Assembly (NCBI RefSeq): GCF_009469605.1
Contig: NZ_SSXU01000005.1
Span: 79,857 to 143,856 of the forward strand
DNA from: Zoogloea sp. 1C4
GTDB lineage: Bacteria; Pseudomonadota; Gammaproteobacteria; Burkholderiales; Rhodocyclaceae
Direction: 5' to 3'
Length of the DNA: 64,000 nt
This document shows positions 46,162-56,429 of the stretch, in pieces; positions within the stretch are counted from its first letter, which is position 1; every line of letters begins with the position of its first letter. The notes below the pieces were generated by a model. That model had not been told where the DNA came from. It worked only from the letters and a program-made list of their open reading frames with translations, and ran no database searches. Both the position numbers and the translations under genes were made by a program.

Positions 46162-47700
46162 TCAGCTCGTGCCGCGGCGGCGGAAGTCTTTGACCCGGAA
46201 ACCCAGGGCGAACAGGGTGGCGAAATACACCAGGATGCCGCCGATTACCAGCACCAGCAGGCGGATCGTCCGCTCGGTGCCCGGATACTTGAGCCACACC
46301 GCATCGGCGCCCACCGCAAACCACACCGCCAGCCCCAGCACCACCAGCGCCACGCCCAGCTTGGCGCCGAACTTGGCCCAGCCCGGCTGGGGCATGTAGA
46401 TGCCGCGCTGGCGCAGGCCGCGGTAGAGCATGCCGGCGTTGATGCACGATGCGAGGCCGATGGACAGCGCCAGCCCGGCGTGCTGCAGCGGGCCGATGAA
46501 CACGAGGTTCATGAGCTGGGTGACCGCCAGCGTGATGAGGCCGAACTTGACCGGCGTGCGCACGTCCTGGCGGGCGTAGAAGGCCGGCGCCAGCACCTTG
46601 ACGAGGATCAGCCCGGCCAGCCCGGCGCTGTAGGCCACCAGCGCGGTGCGCGTCTGGAAGACATCCGCGGCGGTGAATGCGCCGTGGTAGAAGAGGGTGG
46701 TGATGAGCGGCACCGCCAGCAGGGCCAGGCCCAGCGCGGCGGGCAGGGTGAGCATCAGGGTGAGGCGCAGGCCCCAGTCGAGGAGCGCCGAGAACTCGGT
46801 GGGGTTCTTGTCGGCGTGCATCTTGGAGAGGCTGGGCAGCAGGATGGTGCCGAGCGCCACGCCCAGCATCCCGGCCGGGAACTCCATCAGGCGGTCGGCG
46901 TAGTACAGCCACGACACGCTGCCGCTGGGCAGGAAGGAGGCGAAAACCGTGTTGATGAGCAGCGAGATCTGGCTGACCGACACGCCGAGGATCGCCGGCG
47001 CCATCAGCTTGAGGATGCGCCGCACGCCCGGATCGGAGAAATTCAGCGAGAAGCGCGGCAGCATGCCGATCTGCGCCAGGGGCTTGATCTGCAGCACCAG
47101 CTGGGCCAGACCGCCGATGAACACCGCCCAGCCCAGCGCCATTACCGGCGGATCGAAGTAGGGTGCGGCGAACAGCGCCATGCCGATGAAGGCGATGTTG
47201 AGCAGCACCGGCGTGAAGGCCGGGATCGCGAAGCGGCTCCAGGTGTTGAGCACGCCACCGGCCAGCGCCACCAGCGACATGAAGAAGATGTACGGGAAGG
47301 TGATGCGGGTCAGCTGGACGGTGAGCTCGAACTTGTTGGCGTCGGCCGAGAAGCCCGGTGCGGTGGCGTAGATGATGAACGGGGCGAAGATCGCGCCGAT
47401 GATCGAGACGATCAGCACCACCAGGCCCAGCGCGCTCGCCACGTGATTGACGAGGCGGTGGGTTTCCGTTTCTCCGCGCTTGTTCTTGTATTCGGCGAGG
47501 ATGGGCACGAAGGCCTGCGAGAACGCGCCTTCGGCAAACATCCGCCGCAGCAGGTTGGGCAGGCGGAAGGCCACGAAGAAGGCGTCGGTCTCGACGCCGG
47601 CGCCGAAGGCCCGGGCGACCACGAAGTCGCGCACGAAGCCGAGGATGCGTGACAGCAGCGTCATGCCGCTGACGGTGGCGAGGGCGCGCAGGAGATTCAT
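46162..47700 (-). CDS. murJ: Lipid II flippase MurJ
   Basis: 512 residues from MNLLRALATVSGMTLLSRILGFVRD, the usual beginning; ATG codons nine and more bases upstream are possible but extend the conserved start. Fourteen or so membrane segments; RDFVVARAFGAGVETDAFFVAFRLPNLLRRMFAEGAFSQAFVP carries conserved arginines of the central cavity, and GLPLLIT... style repeats continue to the C-terminus. Translocates lipid II for peptidoglycan. Divergent from accA. Confidence 0.95.
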   Translation of the reverse strand: MNLLRALATVSGMTLLSRILGFVRDFVVARAFGAGVETDAFFVAFRLPNLLRRMFAEGAFSQAFVPILAEYKNKRGETETHRLVNHVASALGLVVLIVSIIGAIFAPFIIYATAPGFSADANKFELTVQLTRITFPYIFFMSLVALAGGVLNTWSRFAIPAFTPVLLNIAFIGMALFAAPYFDPPVMALGWAVFIGGLAQLVLQIKPLAQIGMLPRFSLNFSDPGVRRILKLMAPAILGVSVSQISLLINTVFASFLPSGSVSWLYYADRLMEFPAGMLGVALGTILLPSLSKMHADKNPTEFSALLDWGLRLTLMLTLPAALGLALLAVPLITTLFYHGAFTAADVFQTRTALVAYSAGLAGLILVKVLAPAFYARQDVRTPVKFGLITLAVTQLMNLVFIGPLQHAGLALSIGLASCINAGMLYRGLRQRGIYMPQPGWAKFGAKLGVALVVLGLAVWFAVGADAVWLKYPGTERTIRLLVLVIGGILVYFATLFALGFRVKDFRRRGTS

Positions 47701-47872
47701 CGAAGCCATGAAGGGGGAGGGGCCGCGGAGCGGGTAAAAGGACGGGATGTTAGCGGCTTGTTGCGCTGTGCAGCAATGCGATTTGCCTGTCGGGCGTGGT
47801 GTCTGCCCGCCCGTTGGGTTTCTTTCGGGGCGATGGGGTAAAATGCGGGAAATTTTTTTGAGCCTGCCCCCA

Positions 47873-48827
<955 letters not shown>

Positions 48828-48841
<14 letters not shown>

Positions 48842-50186
48842 TCTGTCTGCCCGCGTCGCGGCGAGCTGGCAGCGCCTGCCGGCACCCGCGGGGCGCATCC
48901 GGGTCGGCCTCTCCGGCGGGCTCGATTCCACGGTTCTCCTTCATCTGCTCGCGGGGCTTCGCGGGCAGTTTCATTTTGATCTGACCGCCACCCACGTGCG
49001 CCACGGCCTTGTGCCGGGATCGGCGGCGTGGGGTGACGTCTGCCGCGCGCTGTGCGAGCGGCTGGACGTGCCCTTTGCCGTGCACGACGTGACGGTGGAT
49101 CGCGCCCATCCCGGTGGCCTCGAAGCCGCCGCCCGCGATGCCCGCCGCGCGGTGCTGCTGGAAGGCGGCGCCGACTGGCTGGCGCTCGCCCATCACCGGG
49201 ATGACCAGGCCGAAACAGTCCTCTTTCGTGCCCTGCGCGGAGCTGGCGTGCGCGGCGCTGGCGGGATGCGGGCGGTCGTCCCGGGTGGCGGCAAGCCGGG
49301 CCTGTGGCGACCGCTGCTGGACGTACCCCGGTCGGCGCTGATGGCCCATGCCACCGCTCACGATCTGGGCTGGATCGACGATCCGAGCAATGCCGACAGC
49401 CATTTCTCGCGCAACTTTCTGCGCAACGACATCCTGCCGGCCGTGAGCGCGCGCTTTCCCGGTGCGGCGGCAGGGCTTGCGCGTCTCGGCCGACTTGCCG
49501 CCGAGGCGTCGGACCTGCTGGACGAGCTGGCCGACGCTGATCTGGCTGCGCTGGCCCGGCCGGGTTCGCGGCGCTATCGGCGTGCCGGGGCCGTCGGGCT
49601 CACGTCGCCGCGGCTGCGCAATGTGCTGCGTCGGGTGCTGGCGGCGGCCGGCGCGGCGATGCCCGATGAGGACAGGCTGGTCGAGCTGGAGCGCCAGTTC
49701 CGCGCCGCTGCGGCGCCGGCCGGGCTGCGCCTGCCGCTGGGCAGCGTGGCGCTGTGCATCTACCGCGACGAATGGTGGCTGGAGGCCGTGGAGTGCCGGG
49801 ATGCACCGGCAGCGCTGGTGTGGTCTGGCGAGGCGACGCTGGCCTGGGCCGGTGGCGAGGTGGCCTTCCGGCCGGCGACGGGACAAGGGCTGGCGGCGGC
49901 GCTGCTGGCCGGAGGGCCGTGCCTGCTGCGTCGGCGTGGGGGCGGCGAGCGTCTGCGTGTGCATCCTGACGGGCCGTCCCGGGCGCTGAAGAAGCTGCTG
50001 CAGGAAGCCGGCGTGCCGGGCTGGCTACGGGATGAGCTGCCGCTGCTGTGGGTAGGCGATCAACTGGCGTGGATCGCCGGGGTGGGAGTGGCTGCGCAGT
50101 TTGCATGCCCGGCGGGCGCGGCCGGGTGGGTGCCGGTGTGGTCGGGCTGGCCGGGCGAACCTGAAGTTGAACAAGTTCGAGTCTGA
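48828..50186 (+). CDS. tilS: tRNA(Ile)-lysidine synthetase
   Basis: 452 residues from a TTG inside accA, with AAGGAA just upstream. PP-loop [16 protein letters not shown] at about 26-41, then [36 protein letters not shown] and WIDDPSNAD, followed by TilS-type C-terminal domains ([42 protein letters not shown]). Modifies C34 of the AUA-reading tRNA(Ile), an essential step. The final residues ([11 protein letters not shown]) are read through the first copy of a 21-bp tandem repeat, so the C-terminal tail has probably been altered by that array. Confidence 0.93.
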
Positions 50187-50313
50187 CTTGCACGGGCTCA
50201 AGTCGAAGTTGAACGACTTCATCTCGAACTTGAACCGGTTCAACAAGAACTTGAACGGGTTCAACCCGAACTTGAACCGGCCCCAGATCGAACTTCGCCG
50301 GCCCCAGCCCGCG
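50167..50313. repeat. 21-bp tandem repeat array (about 7 units)
   Basis: Units start at 50167, 50188, 50209, 50230, 50251 and 50272, with a degenerate one at 50293. The best units read TTGAACNNGTTCAACNNGAAC, rich in TTGAAC/GTTCAA dyads. One plus frame would encode heptads such as LNRFNKN-LNGFNPN-LNRPQIE; the minus strand gives FKF-type heptads. The array spans the tilS stop codon. Not a CRISPR: no unique spacers. Whether either frame is translated is unknown. Confidence 0.85.
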
Positions 50314-50483
50314 TAGGTCGGGTTCGCGCAGCGTAACCCAACACCACCTTCGCCACAGTACGGGCGCAGCAGCCGTAACCACCCGCCGTCAAACACGCGT
50401 CGTCCCTGGCCGAGGCGTCCTCCCGCGCGTCAAGATCCTCCTCGCGCCGGGCCAAGGCGTCCTCGTCCACCGCCGCATCGTCC

Positions 50484-50950
50484 ATGGTGGTGCACGAGCA
50501 CGATCCGGCCGTGACCAAGGACCACCAAGCCGCCGCCGATGGCGATGCGGCCGTGCACGCGCTTGATTCTGCCGCGGCCAAATACGCTTCAGTCTCGCCC
50601 GTCACGCCCTCACGCCTGAGCACGCCTATCCCGACCAATCCCGCCCCCATCCTCGTTGCTGTCGACGAGCGCTACCGCCGGGCGCTGGAAGCCGGGATCG
50701 TCGCCAACAACGCCGCCGCAGAAGCCCGCGGCGGCGCTATCGTCGCCGAAGAAGAATTCCACGCATCATGATTGAAACGAAGAACCAAGTGAAGGCCATC
50801 TACGGCGAAGACGCCAACCAGATCGCCTCCATGGGCCTGAAGAAGAAATTCGAGCGCAAGTCGCTCTCCCGAGTGAAAGCGGCGGAGGAGGGGACGGAAT
50901 CAGAAGGGAAGGGTAAAGCACAAGCGCCGCCGCCGCGGGCGGCGGGGTAG
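50484..50950 (+). pseudogene. Hypothetical gene, probably frameshifted
   Basis: Two abutting reading frames: 50484-50771, ending AAAEARGGAIVAEEEFHAS, and 50768-50950, beginning MIETKNQVKAIYGEDANQIASMG. They overlap ATGA-style, but the second looks like the natural C-terminus of the first: an alanine-rich helical protein ending with VKAIYGEDANQIASMGLKKKFERK, a tail I associate with small bacterial hypothetical proteins. A one-base shift near 50768 would join them. Alternatively they are two coupled small genes. Function unknown; in the stretch 50314-50483 I see nothing firm. Confidence 0.4.
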
Positions 50951-51155
50951 CGGGCATCGCCTGCATCTCCCGCGTTCCATGCCCAGTGGATGCGGCTTGC
51001 GATGAAAGGGGATGTGGCGTTTAATTGAGCTTACATAAGCCGGCCCGGTGCTCGGACTGAAGTGCTCGACCCTGATCGGCCCCTGACCCTGATCCGGTAG
51101 ATGGGGCGCCGAGGGGAGTCATCGATCCGGACGTGGGTAGAGCGCATGTCTTTGT

Positions 51156-51449
51156 GTGATTGAGCGCCAGTTTGGCTGCACCGCGGCGCCCTACAAGGAG
51201 GTCGCGAAGCCTACCGTGCAGGCGTTCTCACTGATAGGGCTGACCAATCTTGATCCGGCGAGACGAGCCGCGATGTGGTTACGGGGGCGATCCGCCTGCT
51301 GTGCCCGCAAAAGGGGGCTCGGCACGCGAACGCCCCCGAGAAGCGGTGGTGGAAGCAGACAAGACGGTTACCGAAGTCATCGACAAACGGATGGCGTGAA
51401 GGCGCATGCGTTGGAAACGCTATTGATCAGCGGTTTCCAACAAACTTGA
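51156..51449 (+). pseudogene. Transposase remnant (IS5-like C-terminus)
   Basis: A 97-codon frame whose first 40 residues, MIERQFGCTAAPYKEVAKPT then VQAFSLIGLTNLDPARR, follow the pattern of IS5-type transposase ends (RQFGY..RYRGLAKNT..LxALSNLxxARR). The homologous reading then seems to continue in another frame (IRLLCPQKGARHANAPEKRW, from 51290). No terminal inverted repeats or rest of the transposase were seen, so it is a decayed fragment. The flanking stretches 50951-51155 and 51450-51580 hold nothing recognisable. Confidence 0.5.
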
Positions 51450-51580
51450 AAAGATATTTCGAATCGTCAGCTTGGAGCGCGCATGGGAGGCAGATTCATT
51501 GACCGTGCCGTCGAAACATCGGCCAGTATCGGTTTGGCTTTCGGTTCCGACGACACCGCCGGAAGTGGCTGCGGGCCGTC

Positions 51581-52870
51581 ATGGCTGCCGAGGACGCTGC
51601 GGTGATCTCCGGTTTGCTTGCGACGACTGCGGTCAAACTGGCTGATCGCCATGTGGACCTGCTGGCCTTTGGCTGGCGTCGTCGTGCCGACCGTCTGGTC
51701 AACCCGGCGCTGGATTTTGCCGACCTCGTGGCCTACGACGACCGCATCCGGGCTGCGTTGGCTGCGCTGGTCTACTTGGGCGCGCCTGCACGGCAGCACC
51801 TGGGCGGTCTTCTGAACGAGCCCATGCGCAGTGCGGAGCTGTTTGCGCTGACCTACTACGCCTTGGCCACGCAAGATGGCGAGTTGCTGGACGCCACCGC
51901 CGCGCTGACCGCAGCGATTCCCGATCTGATGCCGGCGCGGGTCGCCGCGCTGCAATGGGCGCCGGTCTCTCTGCTGCTGGAACTCGCCATCGACTCGCTG
52001 CCCCTGGCGAAACGGATCGGGTTGACCGGCCTGCGTCACCGCGACTGCCCAGGCTTGGATGAGCGCACGCTGGCTTGGCTGCGCACGCAGGCGTTCGATG
52101 CGGAGAGCCTGTGTGCCGTATTGCAGCTGGTCCGTGATCTCGGTCGAGCCGATCTGGCGCCCGCTGGCCTGCGTTATCTCGACCATGCGCAACCCGCCGT
52201 GCGTCTGGCGGCGGCGCAGACCTTGCTGACACTCGGACCACTCGAGCACCATGGCCCCGCCTGCGACGCCTTGCAAACCCTGGCCGTGGGCGAACAGGAC
52301 ACGATTGCGACGGGCGCACTGCGTACACTCGTCTTACATGCGCCGGCCCGGACCGGGCCGCTGTTGGTCCGTCTAGCCTCACGGCCGGAGTTCCGCCGAC
52401 CTTACCTGCAGGCGCTTGGCTGGCAGGGGCAGGTAGACGCCGTTCCCGAACTGATCTTCGCCTTGGAGGATCGCCAGCATGGCGGGATCGCCGCTGCCGC
52501 GCTGGAGCTCATCACCGGCTCCGACCCCGGACGTGATGGCTGGCTCGGTGCCAAACCAGCGCGAACCGGGCGTCCTCCCGAGCCCGGTGATCAGCTTCCC
52601 GCGAACCCTGATGACGACGCATTGCCGTGGCCGGACGCCCCTGCTTTTGCCGCGTGGTGGCGCGCCCGGCGCGGACGATTCACCGCTGATCAGCGCTACT
52701 TTGCCGGACAGCCCCTTACGCCATCCTGGCTCTCCACCGTCCTGCGCAGCGGCCTGCTGCCTTGGCGTCCTTTGGCCGCCGAGCATCGCCAACGCCTGCT
52801 CCGCGGACCGTTGTTTCCCACGGAACTGCCCGCCGACGTACAACGCTCGCTGCTTCACGAGCTGAAATGA
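51581..52870 (+). CDS. HEAT-like protein linked to type VI secretion (TIGR02270-like)
   Basis: 429 residues, alanine- and leucine-rich helical repeats (ALDFADLVAYDDRIRAALAALVYLGAPA, LAPAGLRYLDHAQPAVRLAAAQTLLTLGP, VPELIFALEDRQHGGIAAAALELITG), resembling the TIGR02270 family found beside VgrG/PAAR genes. The domain WPDAPAFAAWWRARRGRFTADQRYFAGQPLTP is the usual tail of that family. The N-terminus may be trimmed or frameshifted, since the frame stays open upstream of the ATG (RRHRRKWLRAV) and a transposase remnant lies before it. It is the first gene of the cargo cassette. Confidence 0.6.
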   Translation: MAAEDAAVISGLLATTAVKLADRHVDLLAFGWRRRADRLVNPALDFADLVAYDDRIRAALAALVYLGAPARQHLGGLLNEPMRSAELFALTYYALATQDGELLDATAALTAAIPDLMPARVAALQWAPVSLLLELAIDSLPLAKRIGLTGLRHRDCPGLDERTLAWLRTQAFDAESLCAVLQLVRDLGRADLAPAGLRYLDHAQPAVRLAAAQTLLTLGPLEHHGPACDALQTLAVGEQDTIATGALRTLVLHAPARTGPLLVRLASRPEFRRPYLQALGWQGQVDAVPELIFALEDRQHGGIAAAALELITGSDPGRDGWLGAKPARTGRPPEPGDQLPANPDDDALPWPDAPAFAAWWRARRGRFTADQRYFAGQPLTPSWLSTVLRSGLLPWRPLAAEHRQRLLRGPLFPTELPADVQRSLLHELK

Positions 52871-52887
52871 GAAGAGGAGTGTCTCCC

Positions 52888-53142
52888 ATGGATCACGAAC
52901 TGGAACTGTTTTTATCCGCCCCGGCGACCGAAACCGGCGCCCCGGTCGCGCCCACATGCGAGCCGCCCGCCCCGATGGCCGACGAGCTGGTGCTCGAAGC
53001 CAAGCGGCAGATCACCTTGCGTTGCGGCAAGTCGAGCATCACGCTCTACCCCAACGGCAAGATCACGCTGCGTGGCGACTACATTCTGAGCGACGCGGAA
53101 GGACTCAACCGTATCGTCGGCGGCCAGATTGAACTGAACTGA
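52888..53142 (+). CDS. Small DUF6484-like protein
   Basis: 84 residues, ATG with GAAGAGGAG upstream. The second half, LEAKRQITLRCGKSSITLYP then NGKITLRGDYILSDAEGLNR, matches the C-terminal beta-repeat found in type VI-associated DUF6484/DUF3540 proteins and in VgrG tails. The usual N-terminal half (a GELIDL-like domain) is missing, so this could be a shortened adaptor. Three bases separate it from the DUF2169 gene. Confidence 0.55.
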   Translation: MDHELELFLSAPATETGAPVAPTCEPPAPMADELVLEAKRQITLRCGKSSITLYPNGKITLRGDYILSDAEGLNRIVGGQIELN

Positions 53143-53145
53143 AGC

Positions 53146-54225
53146 ATGTGGGCGCTCGACAACCGCACCCCCTTCGCAGCCGACAGCGGCTGGATTCGTG
53201 ACGCTGAGGGCGCCGAAGTCTGGATCGTCGCGGTCAAAGCCACTTACGACATCCTGCCCGATGGCCGCACGCGTATCGCCGACGCGCAGGTGCCGGTGCA
53301 CGGCGGCCCGGTACCCAATGAGGGCCTGCGCAGTTTGCGTTACGACACCGACCTCGGCCCTCCGAAACCCGTCACCGATGTGTTGCTGTGCGGCCATGCC
53401 CATGCGCAAGGGGCGCAGCCCGTGGAAGAACTGCTCGTCGGCTTTCGCGTTGGCCCCATGAGGCGTTTGGCCTTGGTGTCGGGGGATCGCTACTGGCAAC
53501 GCGGCGTGCAGTTCGACTCACCGAGCAAGCCCATCCCTTTTCTGCGCATGCCGTTGGTGTTCGAGCGCGCCTTTGGCGGCGATGCGCCGGACGCCGAGCA
53601 CCACAGCGGCAACCCGCTGGGCCTTGGCATTCAACCCGATGCGGATGGGCGGGTCTGGCTGCCGAACGTCGAAGCGCACGACCACCCGATCGGCAACCCC
53701 GGCGACAGACCCGCACCGCTGGGATTCGGCCCCATCCCCGGTCATTGGCCCCAACGGCGTCAATACGCCGGCACCTACGACGCGGCCTGGTTCGAGCAAC
53801 GCTACCCCTTGCCACCGCAGGATCTCGACCCCCGCCACTGGCAGCTCGCCCCTGCCGCGCAGCAAGCGGCAGGGCACCTGCGCGGTGGCGAAGAAGTCAT
53901 GCTGGTCAACCTCACCCCGCCCGGCTATGCGGCCGACGGCAAGCTGGCCTTCAAGCTGCCAAAGCTCACGCTGGCTTTCCAGACCTACTTCACCGATGGC
54001 AGCTCGGTTGCCAGCCGCTCGGTGATCCACAGCCTGATACTGGAGCCGGACTATCCGCGCATCAGCATCGTGCACCACATGGCCGTGCCCTGCCATGCCC
54101 AGGTCAACCGGCTGGACAAAACCCGCATCCTGCAAAAACAGCGTCCGCTGGATCGCCCGTCAGGGACGGTGAACGCCGAGCTGAACTGGCCGGTTGGTGA
54201 CGAAGACGCAGGAGCGGGCGCATGA
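53146..54225 (+). CDS. DUF2169 protein, type VI effector adaptor family
   Basis: 359 residues. DUF2169 hallmarks: NRTPFAADSGWIRDAEGAEVWIVAVKATYDI at the N-terminus, GHAHAQG, PIPFLRMPLVFERAFGG near 125-140 and GFGPIPGHWPQRRQYAGTYDAAWFEQRYPLPPQDLDPRHWQLAP near 185-230. DUF2169 proteins are encoded next to PAAR/DUF4150 effectors and are thought to help load them onto the VgrG spike. Overlaps the next gene by four bases. Confidence 0.88.
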   Translation: MWALDNRTPFAADSGWIRDAEGAEVWIVAVKATYDILPDGRTRIADAQVPVHGGPVPNEGLRSLRYDTDLGPPKPVTDVLLCGHAHAQGAQPVEELLVGFRVGPMRRLALVSGDRYWQRGVQFDSPSKPIPFLRMPLVFERAFGGDAPDAEHHSGNPLGLGIQPDADGRVWLPNVEAHDHPIGNPGDRPAPLGFGPIPGHWPQRRQYAGTYDAAWFEQRYPLPPQDLDPRHWQLAPAAQQAAGHLRGGEEVMLVNLTPPGYAADGKLAFKLPKLTLAFQTYFTDGSSVASRSVIHSLILEPDYPRISIVHHMAVPCHAQVNRLDKTRILQKQRPLDRPSGTVNAELNWPVGDEDAGAGA

Positions 54226-55340
54226 GCGGCGCTCCCTTGATCCTCGGTGCCGCCTGCGCCTTCCCCTCCGGGCCCAGTCTCGAGCTGGCCGACGCGGCGG
54301 TGCGCAGCCAGCTCTCACTGCTGCAATACCACCCGATCTACCGCGACTGCGCCGGTAGCGCGCCGCGCATCAGTTGCTTTCCCGACGCGTCTGCATTCGA
54401 TGCCTCGCGCTGGCACGTGCTCGCCCGCCACGCACTGGCCCAGCTCACCCAAGCGCTGATACCCCAGTGGCACGCGCTGCACACCGCGCCTCGCCTGCTC
54501 TGACTGGTGCTGCCCGACGCCGCCCGGCCCGGTATGCCACCCGGCTTGGTCGAGCAGGTGGGCGCAGCCGTTCAGCACGAACTGTGGCCATGGCAGCACA
54601 TCCACCTGGTCTGCGGCGGCCACGCGGCCGGCATCGCCGCGCTGGTCGCGGCGCGGCAGGCACTCCACGCCCAGCCCGACGCCCTGGCCGTGGTGCTCGC
54701 CGTCGAAGCCGGCCTGGGCCACGAGGCGCTGCACTGGCTCGACCTGCAAGGACTGCTGCACGGCGCCAGCACGCCGCTCCATGGACAGTTGCGCCGCAAT
54801 GCCTATGGCCGCGTGCCCGGCGAAGGCGCCGCCGCCATCGCGCTCGGCGCGTCGGTCCAGCTCGCCCCGGCGAGCTGGGCGCGGCTGCTGGGTTGCGCCA
54901 CCGCGCTGGAGCCCGTTACGCATACTTCACCCCGGCCTTGTACGGGCCTGGGCCTCACCCAGGCGGCACGCCAGGCCATCGAGCAAGCGCGCACGCACAG
55001 CCCCGCCCCGGTCGGTCAGCTGATCGCCGATCTCAACGGCGAGCCCTACCGCGCCGACCAGTTCGGCTTTGCCGCATTGCGTCTGGGCCGCGCGTTCACC
55101 CCGGATTGGCAGCGCAGCGTGCCGGCGCTCGCCAGCGGCGACTTGCACAGCGCCAGCGCCCTGGCGCACGTTGCCCTGGCAGCCTACGGCCAATGGCGGC
55201 GGCCGCAGGGCACTCATATCCTGGTGCTTGCCAGCTCAGACGACACATTGCGTGGTGCCGCCGTCCTCGGTGCCAGCCAACCCACACGGAATCTGCCGGA
55301 GATTCGCGCATGGCGATCACCATCAACATCAACGGCCTGA
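54222..55340 (+). pseudogene. Thiolase/ketosynthase-like gene interrupted by a stop codon
   Basis: One frame of about 372 codons is broken by TGA at 54501-54503: the first part ends HTAPRLL and the second resumes LVLPDAARPGMPP in the same frame; TGG to TGA would explain it. The product resembles beta-ketoacyl-synthase-fold proteins of PAAR islands (HLVCGGHAAGIAALVAARQAL, GRVPGEGAAAIALG, TGLGLTQAARQAIEQA), which lack ketosynthase activity in that setting. A downstream ATG/GTG at 54507 could let the second part be made alone. Overlaps the effector start by 31 bases. Confidence 0.65.
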
Positions 55341-56392
55341 CCCTATGCCATCGCGGCAGCGGCGGCGTCAGCCACAACACCTTGCCCGACGTGTGCAAGA
55401 CGCCAAGCACGGGCATCCCGCTGCCCTACCAGAACGAGGCCTACTCGCGCGACCTCATCAAAGGCACCGTCAGCGTTTTTGCCGATGGCGGCAACAGCAT
55501 CGCCAACTTTGGCAGCCAGTTTGCCAAGAGCGTGTTCGACGAAGGCGGGTCGATGGGCGGGATCGTCTCTGGCACCCACCTGGCCGAAACCGACTGGATC
55601 ACCCACTCCTTCGACGTGTTCTTCGAAGGCAAGCCCGCCTGCCGGCTCACCGACAAGCTGTTCATGAACCACCGCAACACGGTGAACATGGCGGGTTTGA
55701 AGCAACGCGACCTGCCCCAGGCCGATCAGGACTTCTTCGACGAGATTTGCGAAATGGCCTGCGCGTGCTGGAACACCCACAAGAAAGGCGGGCCGCAGCC
55801 GCTTCAACGGGGCCAGACGTTTCAAGAGTGCATGCGCAGGAAGATCGACGACAAGTATTACAACGGCCCGGCCAATGCCCGCACCGGCCGCTATCCCAAG
55901 CCCGACGCGCGGATGTGGCGCGAGGTGTCCTTCGACCGGGGCGGTGGCTGGGATATGATCGGCAGCACGTCCAACCCAGGCCTGCCCAGCTCGCAATATC
56001 CTTGGCCCGACTCCCGTCGCCTGGACATTGGCCGCATCGGCGCGGATGGCAAGTTGAGCAAAATCTTCGATGTGAAGTTTCCGGGGGATTCGCTGGATAA
56101 CGAAGCGGCAAAAGAATACCGCGACATCGCCAAGCGGCAGACAGGTAGCAAAAAGAACTTCGAGGAGTTCAAGGTCGACCAACGCTGTAACTGCGACGAC
56201 GACGAGGAGCCGCCGCAACATCCGGCGCCGGTGACGGCACCCGAGCCGAAGAAGAGCTTCATCGACAAGTACGGCGACGCGCTCCAGGCCGCCACCGGCG
56301 TCGCCCTGACGGGTTGGGCCTTATGGGGCGTGCTGATCATCTCGGAAGGTACGCGGGTCATTCCAGCCCGCAACGCCATCCCCATCCCTTGA
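55310..56392 (+). CDS. DUF4150 PAAR-like type VI effector with putative VRR-NUC nuclease tail
   Basis: 360 residues. The N-terminal 125 residues form the PAAR-like DUF4150 domain (LPDVCKTPSTGIPLPYQNEAYS, SVFADGGNSIANFGSQF, GIVSGTHLAETDWITHSFDVFFEGKPACRLTD). A cysteine-bearing linker follows, then at about 200-285 a region with SSQYPWPDSRRLDIGRI and KIFDVKFPGDSLDNEAAKEY, fitting a PD-(D/E)XK VRR-NUC nuclease. The C-terminus has a hydrophobic helix (ATGVALTGWALWGVLIISEG). The order DUF2169, thiolase-like, DUF4150 effector, DUF3396 immunity supports a DNA-damaging cargo effector. Nuclease activity is inferred. Confidence 0.8.
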   Translation: MAITININGLTLCHRGSGGVSHNTLPDVCKTPSTGIPLPYQNEAYSRDLIKGTVSVFADGGNSIANFGSQFAKSVFDEGGSMGGIVSGTHLAETDWITHSFDVFFEGKPACRLTDKLFMNHRNTVNMAGLKQRDLPQADQDFFDEICEMACACWNTHKKGGPQPLQRGQTFQECMRRKIDDKYYNGPANARTGRYPKPDARMWREVSFDRGGGWDMIGSTSNPGLPSSQYPWPDSRRLDIGRIGADGKLSKIFDVKFPGDSLDNEAAKEYRDIAKRQTGSKKNFEEFKVDQRCNCDDDEEPPQHPAPVTAPEPKKSFIDKYGDALQAATGVALTGWALWGVLIISEGTRVIPARNAIPIP

Positions 56393-56429
56393 CCCCGTGC
56401 CGCTGTATCGACAAGGAGAATGACACCCC

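Noticed and set aside
45547-47652. 701-codon plus-strand frame over the PEBP gene and murJ
   Set aside because: Spans two real genes on the opposite strand and their gap; composition is typical shadow.
50167-50313. Possible CRISPR array
   Set aside because: Units are contiguous 21-mers with no unique spacers and no cas genes.
50261-50650. 129-codon minus-strand frame with EEDLDARED-like heptads
   Set aside because: Overlaps the repeat array and the competing plus frame; no recognisable domain or ribosome-binding site, so not called.
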